A stretch of DNA of 64,000 nucleotides, from contig WTWZ01000002.1 of NCBI GenBank assembly GCA_009773765.1, positions 62,001-126,000 of the forward strand, read 5' to 3'. The translations under genes and the position numbers were made by a program. This document shows, piece by piece, positions 7,535-17,680 of the stretch. Each line of letters opens with the position of its first letter. Positions within the stretch are counted from its first letter, which is position 1. This DNA comes from Prolixibacteraceae bacterium (lineage in GTDB: Bacteria; Bacteroidota; Bacteroidia; Bacteroidales; Prolixibacteraceae). A model generated the notes under the pieces. The model was not told the DNA's origin, searched no databases, and saw nothing but the letters and a program-made list of their open reading frames with translations.

Positions 7535-9475
7535 TTAGGGATTGCTTTTCACAATTTTTGTTTCGTATGTATCGAGGTTGGTTTTAATGCGGAGCAGGTA
7601 CAGCCCTTCGGTAATTTCAGGCCAGTTAAATTCAGTTTTATTACCTGAATACTGCTTTACTAAAACACCTTGGGCGGAATAGAGTTGCAATGAAACAAGT
7701 TGTTGCGCTGGCGGTAATGATACCGAGAATTGATTAGAAAATGGATTGGGAAAAACTTTTACTTGTTCTGAAACTGATTCAAATTGCGCGGTAACCACCG
7801 ACTCGGTTTTTGAAACCAGCCAGTAATCAGGGTCAATTATTAACTCTGCCACCTGAAAACCAACTTTAACCAAATATTCCTGGTTATTTGTGGTTTGAAC
7901 CAATCTAAAATCTGCCGAGTCTGTTTTATTTTCATTGTAAACCCGCACCGGAACCGGCATTTCGAAAAAACTAACCGATGGATGCGACTGTGTTTGCGAA
8001 AGTATGATTTTTAAAAGCCCCTTCTCAACAGGTACAAATTCAGCGGAGTAAATGGGAAACCCTTCGCCATAAAACCAATCGTTAAAAAAACCGGTGAGAC
8101 TTGTATCGCCGGCCGCTTCCATGTGTTTAACCAGTTGATGTGTCCGTGCAAAACCGTTGGCAATTTGCGGATCGTTGTAATAGTTTTTCACTCCTTTAAA
8201 GAATGCTTCATCTCCTAAAACCCATCTCAGCATGTGCAACAGGTAAGCGCCCTTGGAATACGAAAGCCTTGCATTGAAAATTGTACCGACATTGGTGGTG
8301 TCTTTCACAAATACTGAGCCTCCGGGTTGCCGCAGAATCCGTTCCACATTCAGTTTTTTCCAAATCGGCCACCAGTAACCATCCTGCAAATTTTCGTAAA
8401 CAAGTCCTGCGAGATAAGTGGCAAAACCTTCGTTCAGCCAGATATCCTGCCACGAACCGCAGGTAATGTAATTGCCAAACCACTGGTGGGCCAGTTCGTG
8501 CGCCACCAGCTCGTAGTTGAAATTGTACATAAAGCTCATGGTTTGGTGTTCCATCCCACCCCTCCATCCAAACTGTGCATGTCCGTATTTCTCATTGGCA
8601 AAGGGGTATTCGCCAAAAAGCCGGTTGAATAATCCAATAAACTCAACGGTTACAGGTGTTTCGGTTTTTGCTTTTTCAAGATTTTCGGGATAAACATAAT
8701 TCAGGATTTCAATTTTCCGGCCATCTTCCATTTCGAACCAGTCGGAATAAGTAGCATAGTTTGTAACCGCAATGGCAACCAGGTAAGTTGTAATGGGGTG
8801 CCGGTGTTTCCAGTGCATTCTGCGAAAACCTGCTTCAACTATATCCTGAACTACCACACCGTTACTTGCTGTCCGGTACATTTCAGGCGTAGTAACAATA
8901 ATATCAATGGAATCGATTTTATCCACCAGAGATTGCTTGCAAGGCCACCATTCCAGAGCTCCGTAAGGTTCTGAGAGAGTCCAGATGACAGGGACTCCGG
9001 CATGTGTTCCTTGCGAAAAGGCGCCAAATCCAATCGTATCCGATACCGGTTCTCCGTGATAAGAAATCTGTACTGAGTCGATTTGATTCTCCGGTAATGG
9101 GTCGTTTATTGGAATCATGAGTTTATCGCCGCTGCGGCTGAATCCAATCTGTTGATTGCGATGAACGACAGAGGTTACTGTCATCGATTGTTTTAAATCG
9201 AATTCAATTTTGGTTAAATTTTCAATCTTGCTTTTAAAGTAAGAGGTAACAACTCCCCTGATATACTTTACATTAGGGTCAATTTCCCATTCCATTCGCT
9301 GGTAAAACAAATCGGTTTCAGTGTAACTTTCATTCTCTTTGAAGGTTGATTTTAACCGGAATTTTTGCTGATCCTGCAAAGCCATTTTATCGGTGAAATC
9401 AGGATCGGGTTTTTGGGCAAAACCAGTAATAGCAATAATAAGAGAGAATAATATGGATTGAATAAATCTGAGCAT
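7535..9475 (-). CDS. Secreted M1-family zinc aminopeptidase with T9SS sorting domain
   Basis: The 646 aa protein has a signal peptide, an M1 N-terminal beta domain, the substrate motif GGMEHQTMSFM (a GAMEN variant) and the zinc site HELAHQWFGN with the downstream NEGFATY glutamate. Residues from about 565 form a type IX secretion C-terminal domain (KVFPNPFSNQFSVSLP... TKIVKSN), so the enzyme is expected to be secreted or attached at the cell surface. It would remove N-terminal residues from peptides outside the cell. The gene looks intact. Confidence 0.93.
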   Translation of the reverse strand: MLRFIQSILFSLIIAITGFAQKPDPDFTDKMALQDQQKFRLKSTFKENESYTETDLFYQRMEWEIDPNVKYIRGVVTSYFKSKIENLTKIEFDLKQSMTVTSVVHRNQQIGFSRSGDKLMIPINDPLPENQIDSVQISYHGEPVSDTIGFGAFSQGTHAGVPVIWTLSEPYGALEWWPCKQSLVDKIDSIDIIVTTPEMYRTASNGVVVQDIVEAGFRRMHWKHRHPITTYLVAIAVTNYATYSDWFEMEDGRKIEILNYVYPENLEKAKTETPVTVEFIGLFNRLFGEYPFANEKYGHAQFGWRGGMEHQTMSFMYNFNYELVAHELAHQWFGNYITCGSWQDIWLNEGFATYLAGLVYENLQDGYWWPIWKKLNVERILRQPGGSVFVKDTTNVGTIFNARLSYSKGAYLLHMLRWVLGDEAFFKGVKNYYNDPQIANGFARTHQLVKHMEAAGDTSLTGFFNDWFYGEGFPIYSAEFVPVEKGLLKIILSQTQSHPSVSFFEMPVPVRVYNENKTDSADFRLVQTTNNQEYLVKVGFQVAELIIDPDYWLVSKTESVVTAQFESVSEQVKVFPNPFSNQFSVSLPPAQQLVSLQLYSAQGVLVKQYSGNKTEFNWPEITEGLYLLRIKTNLDTYETKIVKSNP

Positions 9476-9541
9476 GTGCCAAAGTTAAAAAAAATCAGTT
9501 CGAAATTTCGCCGAACCGGGAAGAGGCTATTTTCTCCATAT

Positions 9542-10141
9542 TTATTTGCCAATCTTAACTTTGGTCAGATAAATCGAAGTTTTTTGTTCGTGAGATGAAT
9601 AGTAACTCACCCACAAAACATCATCGTGCCAAACCATTCCGGCATAACTTGTGTCGCCGCCGGAAGGAAGCGTGAGCAATTCTGAAAGTTTTCCGGTAGC
9701 TGGATTAATCCAGCAAAGCGAAGTACGCGCCGGATGCCAATTGTCGGTTTTGTAAAGCCGCACTGCCGCCAAAAACCGGCCATCGGGTAAAAGAATCATG
9801 TCTGGTCCGCCAATCCTGACTCCCAAATCCTTCCAACTCCAACTGGTGAAAGGAGGGATTGAAATTCCAAGTAATCCGCTTTTATTTTCACTATCGCGAC
9901 GAAGCAAACAAAAGGCAGTATCGCCTTTAAAAACAATTGAAGTTTCATTTGGGTAACTGTCTATATTTAAATCTTCAACCAGCGTTTCAAAGTTTCTCCC
10001 ATCGCTGCTTTTGTATAATCTCAGCGACTTTTTTTCACCGCAACCATAACCAAAATTAAAGGCTGCGTTGTTGTGCCATATTAAATCGGTAAAAGCATTG
10101 TGTTGAATTTTGGAACTAAAGTAAGCAAAATGAGTTTTATT
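9542..10141 (-). pseudogene. 5'-truncated BNR-repeat exo-sialidase-like gene
   Basis: The frame stays open upstream of the tracked TTG start to a TAA near 10142 but contains no plausible ATG start or signal peptide. The encoded ~199 residues (NAFTDLIWHNNAAFNFGYG... GGDTSYAGMVWHDDVLWVSYYSSHE... IYLTKVKIGK) correspond to the C-terminal half of Bacteroidota BNR/neuraminidase-like exported proteins, usually about 370 aa. The N-terminal half is gone. A function is unlikely. Confidence 0.7.
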
Positions 10142-10238
10142 TTATAAACGACAAAATAAAATACATTTTAGTATTTATTTATGAACTATTTTTATCTGCT
10201 GATTGTTAGCATTTTGTAACCAATAAAATAATTAGATT

Positions 10239-10772
10239 ATGAAAAATTTAGTATTCTACACAATGCTGGCAGTCATGGTAGTTTTATCATCATGCGAAAC
10301 ATCAAACACAGATGAAGTCCTTCAGGACGAAGCAGCTTTGAAAAGCGGTAAAAAAGTGATGAACTTCAGGGCACATTTGTCCGGTGATCAGGAAGCACCT
10401 CCAAATGAATCAATTGCGCAGGGACAGGCCATTTTTCAGTTGAGTAAGGATGGAACAGAACTCAGCTACAAACTAATTGTGGCCAATATTGATAATGTGC
10501 GAATGGCACATATTCATGTTGGGGCAGCTGGTACAAATGGCCCTGTTAGGGTATGGCTTTATCCTTCAGCCCCGCCGATGATGGTTATTCCCGGAACGAC
10601 GAATGGTATTTTGGCTGAGGGTGTAATAACTGCTGCAAATCTTTTGGGGCCTTTGGCCGGGCAACCGCTTTCGGCTCTCGTTGAATTGATGCAGGCAGGA
10701 AATACATATGTAAATGTTCACACCGATGCATATCCACCCGGTGAAATCCGCGGACAAATCTTCGGGAATTAA
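10239..10772 (+). CDS. CHRD-domain lipoprotein
   Basis: The 177 aa protein starts with a lipoprotein signal peptide (VVLSSCE; Cys about residue 19). A single CHRD domain follows: FRAHLSGDQEAPPNES, MAHIHVGAAGTNGPV and the C-terminal NVHTDAYPPGEIRGQI. CHRD domains occur in chordin and in many bacterial exported proteins; the biochemical role is unknown. It is monocistronic. Confidence 0.9.
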   Translation: MKNLVFYTMLAVMVVLSSCETSNTDEVLQDEAALKSGKKVMNFRAHLSGDQEAPPNESIAQGQAIFQLSKDGTELSYKLIVANIDNVRMAHIHVGAAGTNGPVRVWLYPSAPPMMVIPGTTNGILAEGVITAANLLGPLAGQPLSALVELMQAGNTYVNVHTDAYPPGEIRGQIFGN

Positions 10773-10814
10773 TTTTAGGGTAATTTCTTACGGGAAAATT
10801 TTACCGAAAAAAAT

Positions 10815-10840
10815 AGCCAGGAGTTTTACTTCTGGTTATT
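10815..10840. terminator. Bidirectional terminator overlapping the LamG gene stop
   Basis: CCAGGAG-tttta-CTTCTGG forms a 7-bp hairpin (one G-T pair) with T-rich flanks on both strands. The LamG stop codon lies inside the loop. It can serve the CHRD gene on the plus strand and the GH95/LamG operon on the minus strand. Confidence 0.6.
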
Positions 10841-11716
10841 TTGTTCACAGACGCTAAGATTTTCTATTTCATCTGCGTTCAGTGCCCGGTCAAAAACTGC
10901 CAGTCCACCAATCAAACCATTAAAAAAATTGCCCATTCCACTTTTTAAGAGTACTGCACCCACGGTAAAATCAGAACCATTGTTTCCCATTTCATCCGGG
11001 AAATAATATGGGTTTTTGGATTGTGTCAATCCCTCCGGAAAACCTTCGAATCCTTTTGTGTTGTCAATTAACTCCGGTTCGCGGGGCTGAAATTCGCCAT
11101 TCAGAAACGACTTAATATATTTGCCGTCGTAAGTCAACGCTACACACTGCCATTCACTTTTGGCAACGGTTTGTTTGCTGGCTGAATAATCGATTGAATA
11201 TGGGAATGGAGGTGTTGGCTTGCCTGTTTTGCTGATGTGACCGCAAACCTGATCCTGTCCATTATAATGCGGAAGCTAAACGAAAAGTCCATATTGCCGT
11301 TTTCCTCCATCCTGATATTCATTCCACATTCCGCCTGCAAAGCCTGTGTTGCCTTCCCATTTTACCCAGGCAATTACGGTTACTGCCTGTCCTTCACCAT
11401 AAATATTCAATTCTCCTGTTTTTGAATTTTCAAGCGAGAGAAAAGCTTTATTTCCAAACTGCGCAGAATAACCCGATAACGAACCATCATTGATTCGAGG
11501 AAGTATTCCGTTTTGTTCTTTCAGCGGAAATTTGCCTAACCCAATTGCTTTACGAGTGTGACCTTCTTTTTCACTAAAATCCCACAATGCACCCAGACCG
11601 GAAGATTGTTTTATTTTCGACAACAATTTCTGATTGGATTTTATTATATCGTTTTGTGAAATTACCTGATTCACAAACAAAACAAACAGAAAAGTAATTG
11701 CCCAACTTATCTTCAT
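10826..11716 (-). pseudogene. Secreted LamG-domain protein interrupted by one amber codon
   Basis: One continuous 297-codon frame encodes a signal peptide (to about residue 20) and a concanavalin-like LamG domain (VTVIAWVKWEG ... VALTYDGKYIKSFLNGE ... GGLAVFDRALNADEIENL). It is broken only by TAG at 11276-11278, in the context GLFV*LPHYNG, where relatives would have a Ser; TCG to TAG would be a single change. The coding sequence downstream shows no further damage, so the mutation may be recent or suppressed. The ATG overlaps the GH95 stop (TAATG), so the two are translationally coupled. Confidence 0.85.
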
Positions 11717-14103
11717 TATTTAAAATCTTCCGGTTGAAATGAATAAATTTCTCCTGCTTTGGTTTCCTGCGAAAACTGTTTTCCTGAATATCTCAGGTTT
11801 AGTTTTTTACCCAAAAGTGATTTCACATCAACAGCAACCAGTGTTCCGTTTTCCCAGGCAATGGTAAATTCAAAACCTCCCTTTCCTTTTATTCCAGAAA
11901 TTTTTCCAATTGAAAGTGCTGAAGGCAGCGCCGAAAGAATATCCTGGTAAAAATCGCCGTTTTCATCGCGGAGGTGCGATTGCAGCAACATTTCGGTAAT
12001 ACCGGAGGTAGCCCCGAAATTCCCATCAATTTGAAAAGGCGGATGGGCATCAAATAAATTCATGTACAGACCGCCTTTATCCTGATAGTCAGTTTCGGCG
12101 CCAACTGATGGGACCATGAGATTTTTCAGTAGAAGGAACGAATGGTCGCCATCGAGCAGCCTAGCCCAGAAGTTGATTTTCCAGGCAAGCGACCAACCCG
12201 TGCCGCCATCGCCGCGATGTGAAAGTGTAACTTTACAGGCTTCAGCAAGTTCGGGGGTTGTCAGCGGGTGAATTTCGCTTCCCGGGTGCAATCCCCATAA
12301 ATGCGAAACGTGCCTGTGCTGTTCTTTTGGGTCGTCATTGTCAATCAGCCACTCCTGCAGTTGCCCGTGCCGACCAATATGGTTGGGTGCAATTTTAGCC
12401 CTTTTCTCTTTCAATATTGTTGTAAAATCAGAATCCACACCAAGAATTTCAGCAGCTTCAACGGTATTTGCAAAAAGTTCCCGGATGATTTGATGATCCA
12501 TAGTTGGCGCCATAACAAGGCCGCCCAGTTCGGGACTGTTACTCGGGCCGCTTACCAGCCATTCCGGATTTTCAGGGCAGGCAACCAGATAATCTGCAAA
12601 AAATACCGAAGCTTCCTTTAAAACCGGGTAAGCAGTATTTTTTAAATATTCTTTATCGCCTGAAAACTGGTATCGCCACCACAAATGCTGGCTAAGCCAT
12701 GCACCGCCGGTAGGCCATATTCCATGATCGGCATGGTTGATGGGAGCAGCGCCCCGCCACAAATCGGTGTTGTGATGGGCAACCCAGCCTTTCAGGTTGT
12801 AATGTTCTTTGGCAACATTCTGACCGGTAACCGCCAAATCTTCAACCATTTTTATCAGCGGTTCGGCACATTCGCCCAGATTGGTGATTTCGGCAGGCCA
12901 GTAATTCATTTGGGTGTTGATATTGATGGTGTATTTGCTGTCCCAGGGCGGCGCCATCCTGTCGTTCCAGATTCCCTGCAGGTTTGCAGGCTGCGTTCCC
13001 GGCCTGGATGAAGAAATAAGTAAATACCTTCCGTATTGGTAAAGAAGCGAAACCAATGATGGGTCTTCGTCGGTTTTAAAGGAAATCAACCGTTCGTTGG
13101 TTGGCCGTTTCGAAAATTCAGAACTGCCCAAATCGATTTCCACCCTTTTGAATAATTGCTGATAATCGGCGATGTGTTCGGCTTTCAGCTTTTCATACGA
13201 TTTTCCTTCCAGTCCGGCAAAGTATTTTTCGCATCTTTCAGCCGGGTCGGCGCTGATATCGCTGTAATTCACAAAACTGGTTGCAGCAACCAAAAACAAT
13301 GTCACTTTTTTTGCATTCTGCACTTGTATTGTGTTTTCGGTTTGAATTAATCCCCCGCCTTCATTTACAACTTTCAATCTGGCTTCGAAAGTGAGTTTGC
13401 TTTCTGGATAAGGTTTTCCGTCATGCCCCAATTCATGCGGATAGTTGTTAGCCTTTCCCTGTAAAACAATTTCATCGCCCTCAACAAAAACAGTATAGTT
13501 TTTATGCGGCGAATTCATCCTTGCCGTGAAATTCAGCGACCCTTTTTTTGAGGATTCAAGACGGATTACCATTGCCTGGGCAGGAAAAGATGAGAAAGTT
13601 TCTCTTTTAAATTTCACCCCGTCAACTTCATAAATAATTGTCGAAAGCGCTTCTTCCAAATCAAGTTCCCGTTTATAATTCACAGCATTATCATGTCCGG
13701 TAAAATCCAGAAAAAGATTACCAAACGGCTGATAACAAAGCTGTCCGAAAGGTTGCGACATAAAATGCTTGTTGCCCAGTGCGTGTGCCTCATCCTGTTT
13801 ACCAGCCCAAAGCAGTTCGCGCAGTTTACCAAAGTACTCATGAGCGCCGGGATTTGCATAATCGTGTGGCTGTCCGCTCCACAACGTTTCCTCATTAAAC
13901 TGTATGGTGTCGGTTGAGGTACCGCCGTAAACCATTGCCCCGAGCCGCCCATTTCCAACCGGAAGCGCTTCTGTCCAGGTTTTGGCAGGTTTATCGTACC
14001 ACAATACAAGTGAAGGATTCAGTACCTTTTCGGGTTTAACGGTGTTGCATGAAATCTGTATGCAAAACAAAAAGGGTAAAATCAGAATATTCAGATATTT
14101 CAT
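11716..14103 (-). CDS. GH95-family alpha-L-fucosidase lipoprotein
   Basis: The 795 aa protein has a lipoprotein leader (IQISCNT), an N-terminal beta domain (KTWTEALPVGNGRLGAMVYGG, FNEETLWSG), an (alpha/alpha)6 barrel (NLQGIWNDRMAPPWDSKYTIN, NYWPAEITNL, GWSLAWKINFWARL) and a C-terminal beta domain with QIDGNFG. This pattern is typical of GH95, which removes alpha-1,2-linked L-fucose (some members act on galactose). It is probably periplasmic or surface-anchored. Its operon partner is the broken LamG gene; an AraC-type regulator remnant lies just upstream. Confidence 0.9.
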   Translation of the reverse strand: MKYLNILILPFLFCIQISCNTVKPEKVLNPSLVLWYDKPAKTWTEALPVGNGRLGAMVYGGTSTDTIQFNEETLWSGQPHDYANPGAHEYFGKLRELLWAGKQDEAHALGNKHFMSQPFGQLCYQPFGNLFLDFTGHDNAVNYKRELDLEEALSTIIYEVDGVKFKRETFSSFPAQAMVIRLESSKKGSLNFTARMNSPHKNYTVFVEGDEIVLQGKANNYPHELGHDGKPYPESKLTFEARLKVVNEGGGLIQTENTIQVQNAKKVTLFLVAATSFVNYSDISADPAERCEKYFAGLEGKSYEKLKAEHIADYQQLFKRVEIDLGSSEFSKRPTNERLISFKTDEDPSLVSLLYQYGRYLLISSSRPGTQPANLQGIWNDRMAPPWDSKYTININTQMNYWPAEITNLGECAEPLIKMVEDLAVTGQNVAKEHYNLKGWVAHHNTDLWRGAAPINHADHGIWPTGGAWLSQHLWWRYQFSGDKEYLKNTAYPVLKEASVFFADYLVACPENPEWLVSGPSNSPELGGLVMAPTMDHQIIRELFANTVEAAEILGVDSDFTTILKEKRAKIAPNHIGRHGQLQEWLIDNDDPKEQHRHVSHLWGLHPGSEIHPLTTPELAEACKVTLSHRGDGGTGWSLAWKINFWARLLDGDHSFLLLKNLMVPSVGAETDYQDKGGLYMNLFDAHPPFQIDGNFGATSGITEMLLQSHLRDENGDFYQDILSALPSALSIGKISGIKGKGGFEFTIAWENGTLVAVDVKSLLGKKLNLRYSGKQFSQETKAGEIYSFQPEDFK

Positions 14104-14148
14104 CGGTATAAGTTTAAGAATTTCAATCTCCCAAACTTACAAAATATA

Positions 14149-14489
14149 TTAACAAAAAATCCCCGGCCCCACAACCGACCGGTGGACTGAAACCGCCGGC
14201 AATGGCAACAAATGTATGGGCACCTGTGGTTTCAGCCTGAAATTTTCGACTGCCAGCGAACTTACATAAAAATAAAGAAATGGGCCAAACAAAAACAAAA
14301 TGGGGAAATTTCCGGGGCTGAAATAATCGACCACCTGTAATGGAAGCAGAATTGCCCCCGGAAATATGGTGATAGTAGCCATCCAAACAGTTAAAAATGC
14401 AAAACTGATGCGCCACGTCCGTTTGAAAATAAAAATCTTATCCCGAACAGTGATTGAACAAGGCCAATTATTGCGATTGTTTTATTCAT
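14149..14489 (-). pseudogene. Remnant of a membrane-bound AraC-family regulator
   Basis: From the ATG at 14489 the frame reads MNKTIAIIGLVQSLF and then loses register. A second frame reads DKIFIFKRTWRISFAFLTVW and VVDYFSPGNFPILFLFGPFLYFYV. These are the N-terminus and the middle of the multi-TM domain found in Bacteroidota AraC regulators. About 100 residues survive, a frame-shifting deletion separates the two parts, and the HTH domain is absent. It may have regulated the adjacent GH95 operon. Confidence 0.55.
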
Positions 14490-14648
14490 TCAGTTTTTTT
14501 ACCTGAAAAGTTATGGACTATTTACAAGAAGACAGGTTTAATGGTGCATTTTATGATTTGGAAAAAATAATTAAAAGATTCAGTTTTCAATTTAAACTTT
14601 TTGGCATAAAAAGTATCCAATATATTAATCAATGAAATTTTGAGCAGT
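14417..14648. other. Intergenic stretch before the methyltransferase gene
   Basis: Apart from the 5' end of the AraC-type remnant this A/T-rich stretch shows no ORF, RNA gene or strong hairpin. Confidence 0.5.
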
Positions 14649-15323
14649 ATGAAAACAAAAAGTATCAATATCGCAGTTGTGTTTGTTTTAACTTTAACTG
14701 CAATTTTTGCGGGGCAAACAAAAGCACAGTCGTTAATTGTTAATCCGGCGCTTGACGAACGTGTAAAAAAGTTTCTTTCAGAACAATCGGGCCAATGGCA
14801 CGATTTAAATATTCCTGAAGTTGATGGCCGGCTACTTTATGATCTTGTCATAAAGGGAAACTATAAAAGTGCGCTTGAAATAGGCACTTCAACAGGGCTG
14901 TCAGGTATTTATATCGCCTGGGCGCTGAGCAAAACCGGCGGCAAGCTCATCACCATTGAAATAGATGAAAACAGGTATAAAAAAGCAGTTGAAAATTTTA
15001 AAAAGGCGGGGCTTTCTGAATACATCGATGCACGGCTGGGCAATGCCCACACACTTGTGAAAGAGTTAAAAGGGCCGTTTGATTTTGTTTTCAGTGATGC
15101 CGACAAAGACTGGTATATCAATTATTTTAAGGATGTTGACCCCAAACTAAAGGTTGGCGGATGTTTCACAACCCATAATATTTCAGAAAGAAGTGATGGC
15201 CGCAGAAGTTCAGGTTACAGCGCATCTTATCTTCAATATGTAAGAAGCCTCAGCAATTATGAATCGACATTGAACAGCGCCGGTGGCGGGGTTTTGATTA
15301 GTTATAAAAGGGCTGAAAAATAA
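14649..15323 (+). CDS. Exported SAM-dependent O-methyltransferase-like protein
   Basis: I prefer the ATG at 14649 over the tracked TTG at 14640, because MKTKSINIAVVFVLTLTAIF is a normal signal peptide start. The mature part is a class I methyltransferase of the O-methyltransferase family 3 type: SALEIGTSTGLSGIYIAWAL (SAM-binding loop), LITIEIDENRY (acidic residue after beta 2) and FDFVFSDADKDWYINYF. A signal peptide is unusual for a SAM-dependent enzyme, so the substrate and compartment are uncertain. The permease gene follows 11 bases after the stop. Confidence 0.8.
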   Translation: MKTKSINIAVVFVLTLTAIFAGQTKAQSLIVNPALDERVKKFLSEQSGQWHDLNIPEVDGRLLYDLVIKGNYKSALEIGTSTGLSGIYIAWALSKTGGKLITIEIDENRYKKAVENFKKAGLSEYIDARLGNAHTLVKELKGPFDFVFSDADKDWYINYFKDVDPKLKVGGCFTTHNISERSDGRRSSGYSASYLQYVRSLSNYESTLNSAGGGVLISYKRAEK

Positions 15324-15334
15324 CCGGTCAAGAA

Positions 15335-16696
15335 ATGTCTGAAGTCAAACTGCAAAGGAAATTGGGCCTTTTTCCGGTTACCAATATTGTTGTTGCCAAC
15401 ATGATTGGGGCCGGCGTTTTCACCACCTCCGGGCTGCTTATGGCCGGACTGAACAATCCGGTTTTAATGCTGGCGCTTTGGTTAGTGGGGGGCATTATTG
15501 CCCTTTGCGGCGCCCTTTCGTATGGCGAACTTGGCGCGGCCATGCCGGGAGCAGGGGGCGAATATCTGTTCCTTTCGAAACTCTATCACCCCATTTTTGG
15601 TTTTCTGAGCGGATGGGTTTCGTTTATTGTTGGCTTTTCGGCTCCAATTGCTGCTTCTGCTTTGGGTTTCAGCGAATATTTCTGCAGGGCGCTGCCAGTA
15701 ATTCCGTGGTGGCTCGGAAATGCCGGAATAATGAATGAGGCAACTACTAAAACGCTGATTTCAATTGTTGTAATAGTGGGGTTTACTTTTATCCATTACC
15801 GGGGTATAAAATCGGGGGCGCTGATACAAAATATCCTTACCATTCTTAAAGTTGCACTAATCGTATTTCTTTTGGCAGCGGGTTTTCTTTCAGGCAAAGG
15901 CGATATGGCAAATATTGGCACAGGTGGCGGGGTTGCTTCCGGCCTGACAGGATGGAAAACTATCGGGCTTTCGTTAATGTGGATCATGTTTGCATACAGC
16001 GGCTGGAACGCCTCCACTTATCTTGGTTCCGAAATCAGGAACCCATCCAGAACATTGCCCCGTTCGCTTATCTTAGGAACCGGGATGGTCATGCTGTTAT
16101 ACCTTGGGCTGAACGTGTTGTATATTTACAGCATCAATCCGAACGACATGAAAGGCGTTATTCCGGTTGCGGGACTTGCCATGGGAAACCTTTTCGGGAA
16201 ATCTGCCGATACGCTGTTTTCACTGCTGATAGCATTCGCACTGTTTTCTTCGCTCAGCGCTTTTATCATTATTGGTCCCCGAGTATATTATTCCATGGCA
16301 AAAGATGGTTTGTTTTTCAAATCGGTTGCCCAAATTCACCCGAAATTCCAGGTACCTTCAAATTCAATAGTTTTGCAATGTATAATAGCAGTTATACTCA
16401 CACTTTCAGGAACTTTTGAACAGGTGTTGACTTACATGGGATTTGCTTTGGGTATTTTTCCGATTCTGACAGTATTAGGTGTTATTAAATTAAGAAAAAA
16501 TAACCCAACTTCACTCAGGCTGGCAGGGTTTCCTTTTACCCAGATTATTTTTGTAACAACAGGGATCATTATTCTCATCCTTGCATTTCTTGAAAGGCCT
16601 GCTGAATCATCCATCGCGCTATTAACTGTTATTGTTGGTGTTCCTGCTTATTTTATTTTTAAAAGAAACAGTAATAAACGCCCTTTAAAACCATGA
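15335..16696 (+). CDS. APC-family amino acid permease
   Basis: The 453 aa protein has about 12 hydrophobic segments and the APC signature near the N-terminus (ANMIGAGVFTTSGLL, with the unwound GAGVF helix), then LSYGELGAAMPGAGGEY. It is an inner-membrane amino acid or amine transporter; the substrate is not readable. It starts 11 bases after the methyltransferase gene, so the two probably share a transcript. Confidence 0.88.
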   Translation: MSEVKLQRKLGLFPVTNIVVANMIGAGVFTTSGLLMAGLNNPVLMLALWLVGGIIALCGALSYGELGAAMPGAGGEYLFLSKLYHPIFGFLSGWVSFIVGFSAPIAASALGFSEYFCRALPVIPWWLGNAGIMNEATTKTLISIVVIVGFTFIHYRGIKSGALIQNILTILKVALIVFLLAAGFLSGKGDMANIGTGGGVASGLTGWKTIGLSLMWIMFAYSGWNASTYLGSEIRNPSRTLPRSLILGTGMVMLLYLGLNVLYIYSINPNDMKGVIPVAGLAMGNLFGKSADTLFSLLIAFALFSSLSAFIIIGPRVYYSMAKDGLFFKSVAQIHPKFQVPSNSIVLQCIIAVILTLSGTFEQVLTYMGFALGIFPILTVLGVIKLRKNNPTSLRLAGFPFTQIIFVTTGIIILILAFLERPAESSIALLTVIVGVPAYFIFKRNSNKRPLKP

Positions 16697-16734
16697 TAAT
16701 TATTATTTTCAACTAAAGCAGTACAGGAAGAAAT

Positions 16735-16973
16735 GAGTATTAGCCCATCTCAAATTCCCTAAAACTTCTATTTCGTTTACAACTGAGATGGTTAGTTTAC
16801 TACGTAAATATGGCGGCATGGCTACAGGAAAAGCCTACATGAAATACATTGGAATGGATTGCGGCGAATTCCGTTCTCCCATAAAAAATATGAGCAGCGA
16901 CGATTTTGCGAGATTTAAGGAAGACGTTAAAACGTTGGAAATGGAAGAGGAATTCTCAAAATGCTTTTCTTAA
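16735..16973 (+). pseudogene. C-terminal remnant of a DapA/N-acetylneuraminate-lyase-family gene
   Basis: The frame is open from a TGA near 16732. The tracked ATG at 16788 gives LLRKYGGMATGKAYMKYIGM then DCGEFRSPIKNMSS, matching the last ~60 residues of dihydrodipicolinate synthase/NAL-family aldolases. The catalytic Lys and Tyr domains (about 240 residues) are missing. Its 3' end overlaps the 3' end of the opposite-strand ATPase remnant by 47 bases. Confidence 0.6.
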
Positions 16974-17652
16974 ACCAAAGTTCGTAGGCTGGATCCAGAA
17001 ATTCGAACATTGTACCTCTGATATCCACAAGTTCTTTCTCATACAAAACTTTTTTTTGTTTGCTTATATTGGCTGATGTTCCTAAACGAAATTTGGTTAG
17101 AATTTCAGGGTTACTGTAACCATCAGTAATGCCTGAAGCGATAGCTTTCAATAGGTTTAACTGAGTTTCGCTCAACATTTCAGTTTCCAGTTGATATAGG
17201 TTGGCATTCTGAGCTAATAAATCTTCAATTGCAAGAGTAATAATTTCATTTTTAACCGAATCGGAAGTGCGAAGCCAGGTAAGGTGCGATAATTGCTGAA
17301 CGTAGTATGAATGAGCCTTAACTGAATGAATTATAATCCTTGCCTGATCTTCTGTAATCTTCTTCCCGGTCGATTGAAACCTTTCTACTATAAAAGCTAT
17401 CCAGTGCTCTGCTGAAATCTTCTCCAGATTAATTGTTTCCCCGAATTTGTAAAATGGCATTGACTGTTTTTCAAATAAGGTTGACATCATGTGTTTTTTG
17501 CTTCCATAAAGGCAATAGGTTACTGATTGATGGTTTTGCCAGGCTGTTCGAAGACGTTTATGAAATAAATCCGATTCAGAAAAATTTGCTGTATTTTGAA
17601 ACTCATCAATATATGAATAAAATATATTCCAAACCGTTTGGTTAGCAACCAT
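16927..17652 (-). pseudogene. N-terminally truncated AAA-family ATPase
   Basis: The 241 aa product begins at the Walker B region (SYIDEFQNTANFSESD) and continues with YCLYGSKKHMMSTLF, FYKFGETINLEKIS and a C-terminal winged-helix-like region ending FLDPAYELWFKK. Related Bacteroidota ATPases of about 380 aa carry Walker A some 100 residues earlier; that whole part is missing. Without a P-loop it cannot bind ATP normally. The start lies within a short repeat. Confidence 0.7.
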
Positions 17653-17680
17653 TCGGTTAGCAACCGATTGGTTAGTTTGT
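17640..17680 (+). repeat. 15-bp tandem repeat with GGTTAGCAACC core
   Basis: GGTTAGCAACC occurs at 17640-17650 and 17655-17665, with a third partial copy (GGTTAG) at 17670. The core is near-palindromic. It marks the truncated 5' end of the ATPase remnant. Confidence 0.6.
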
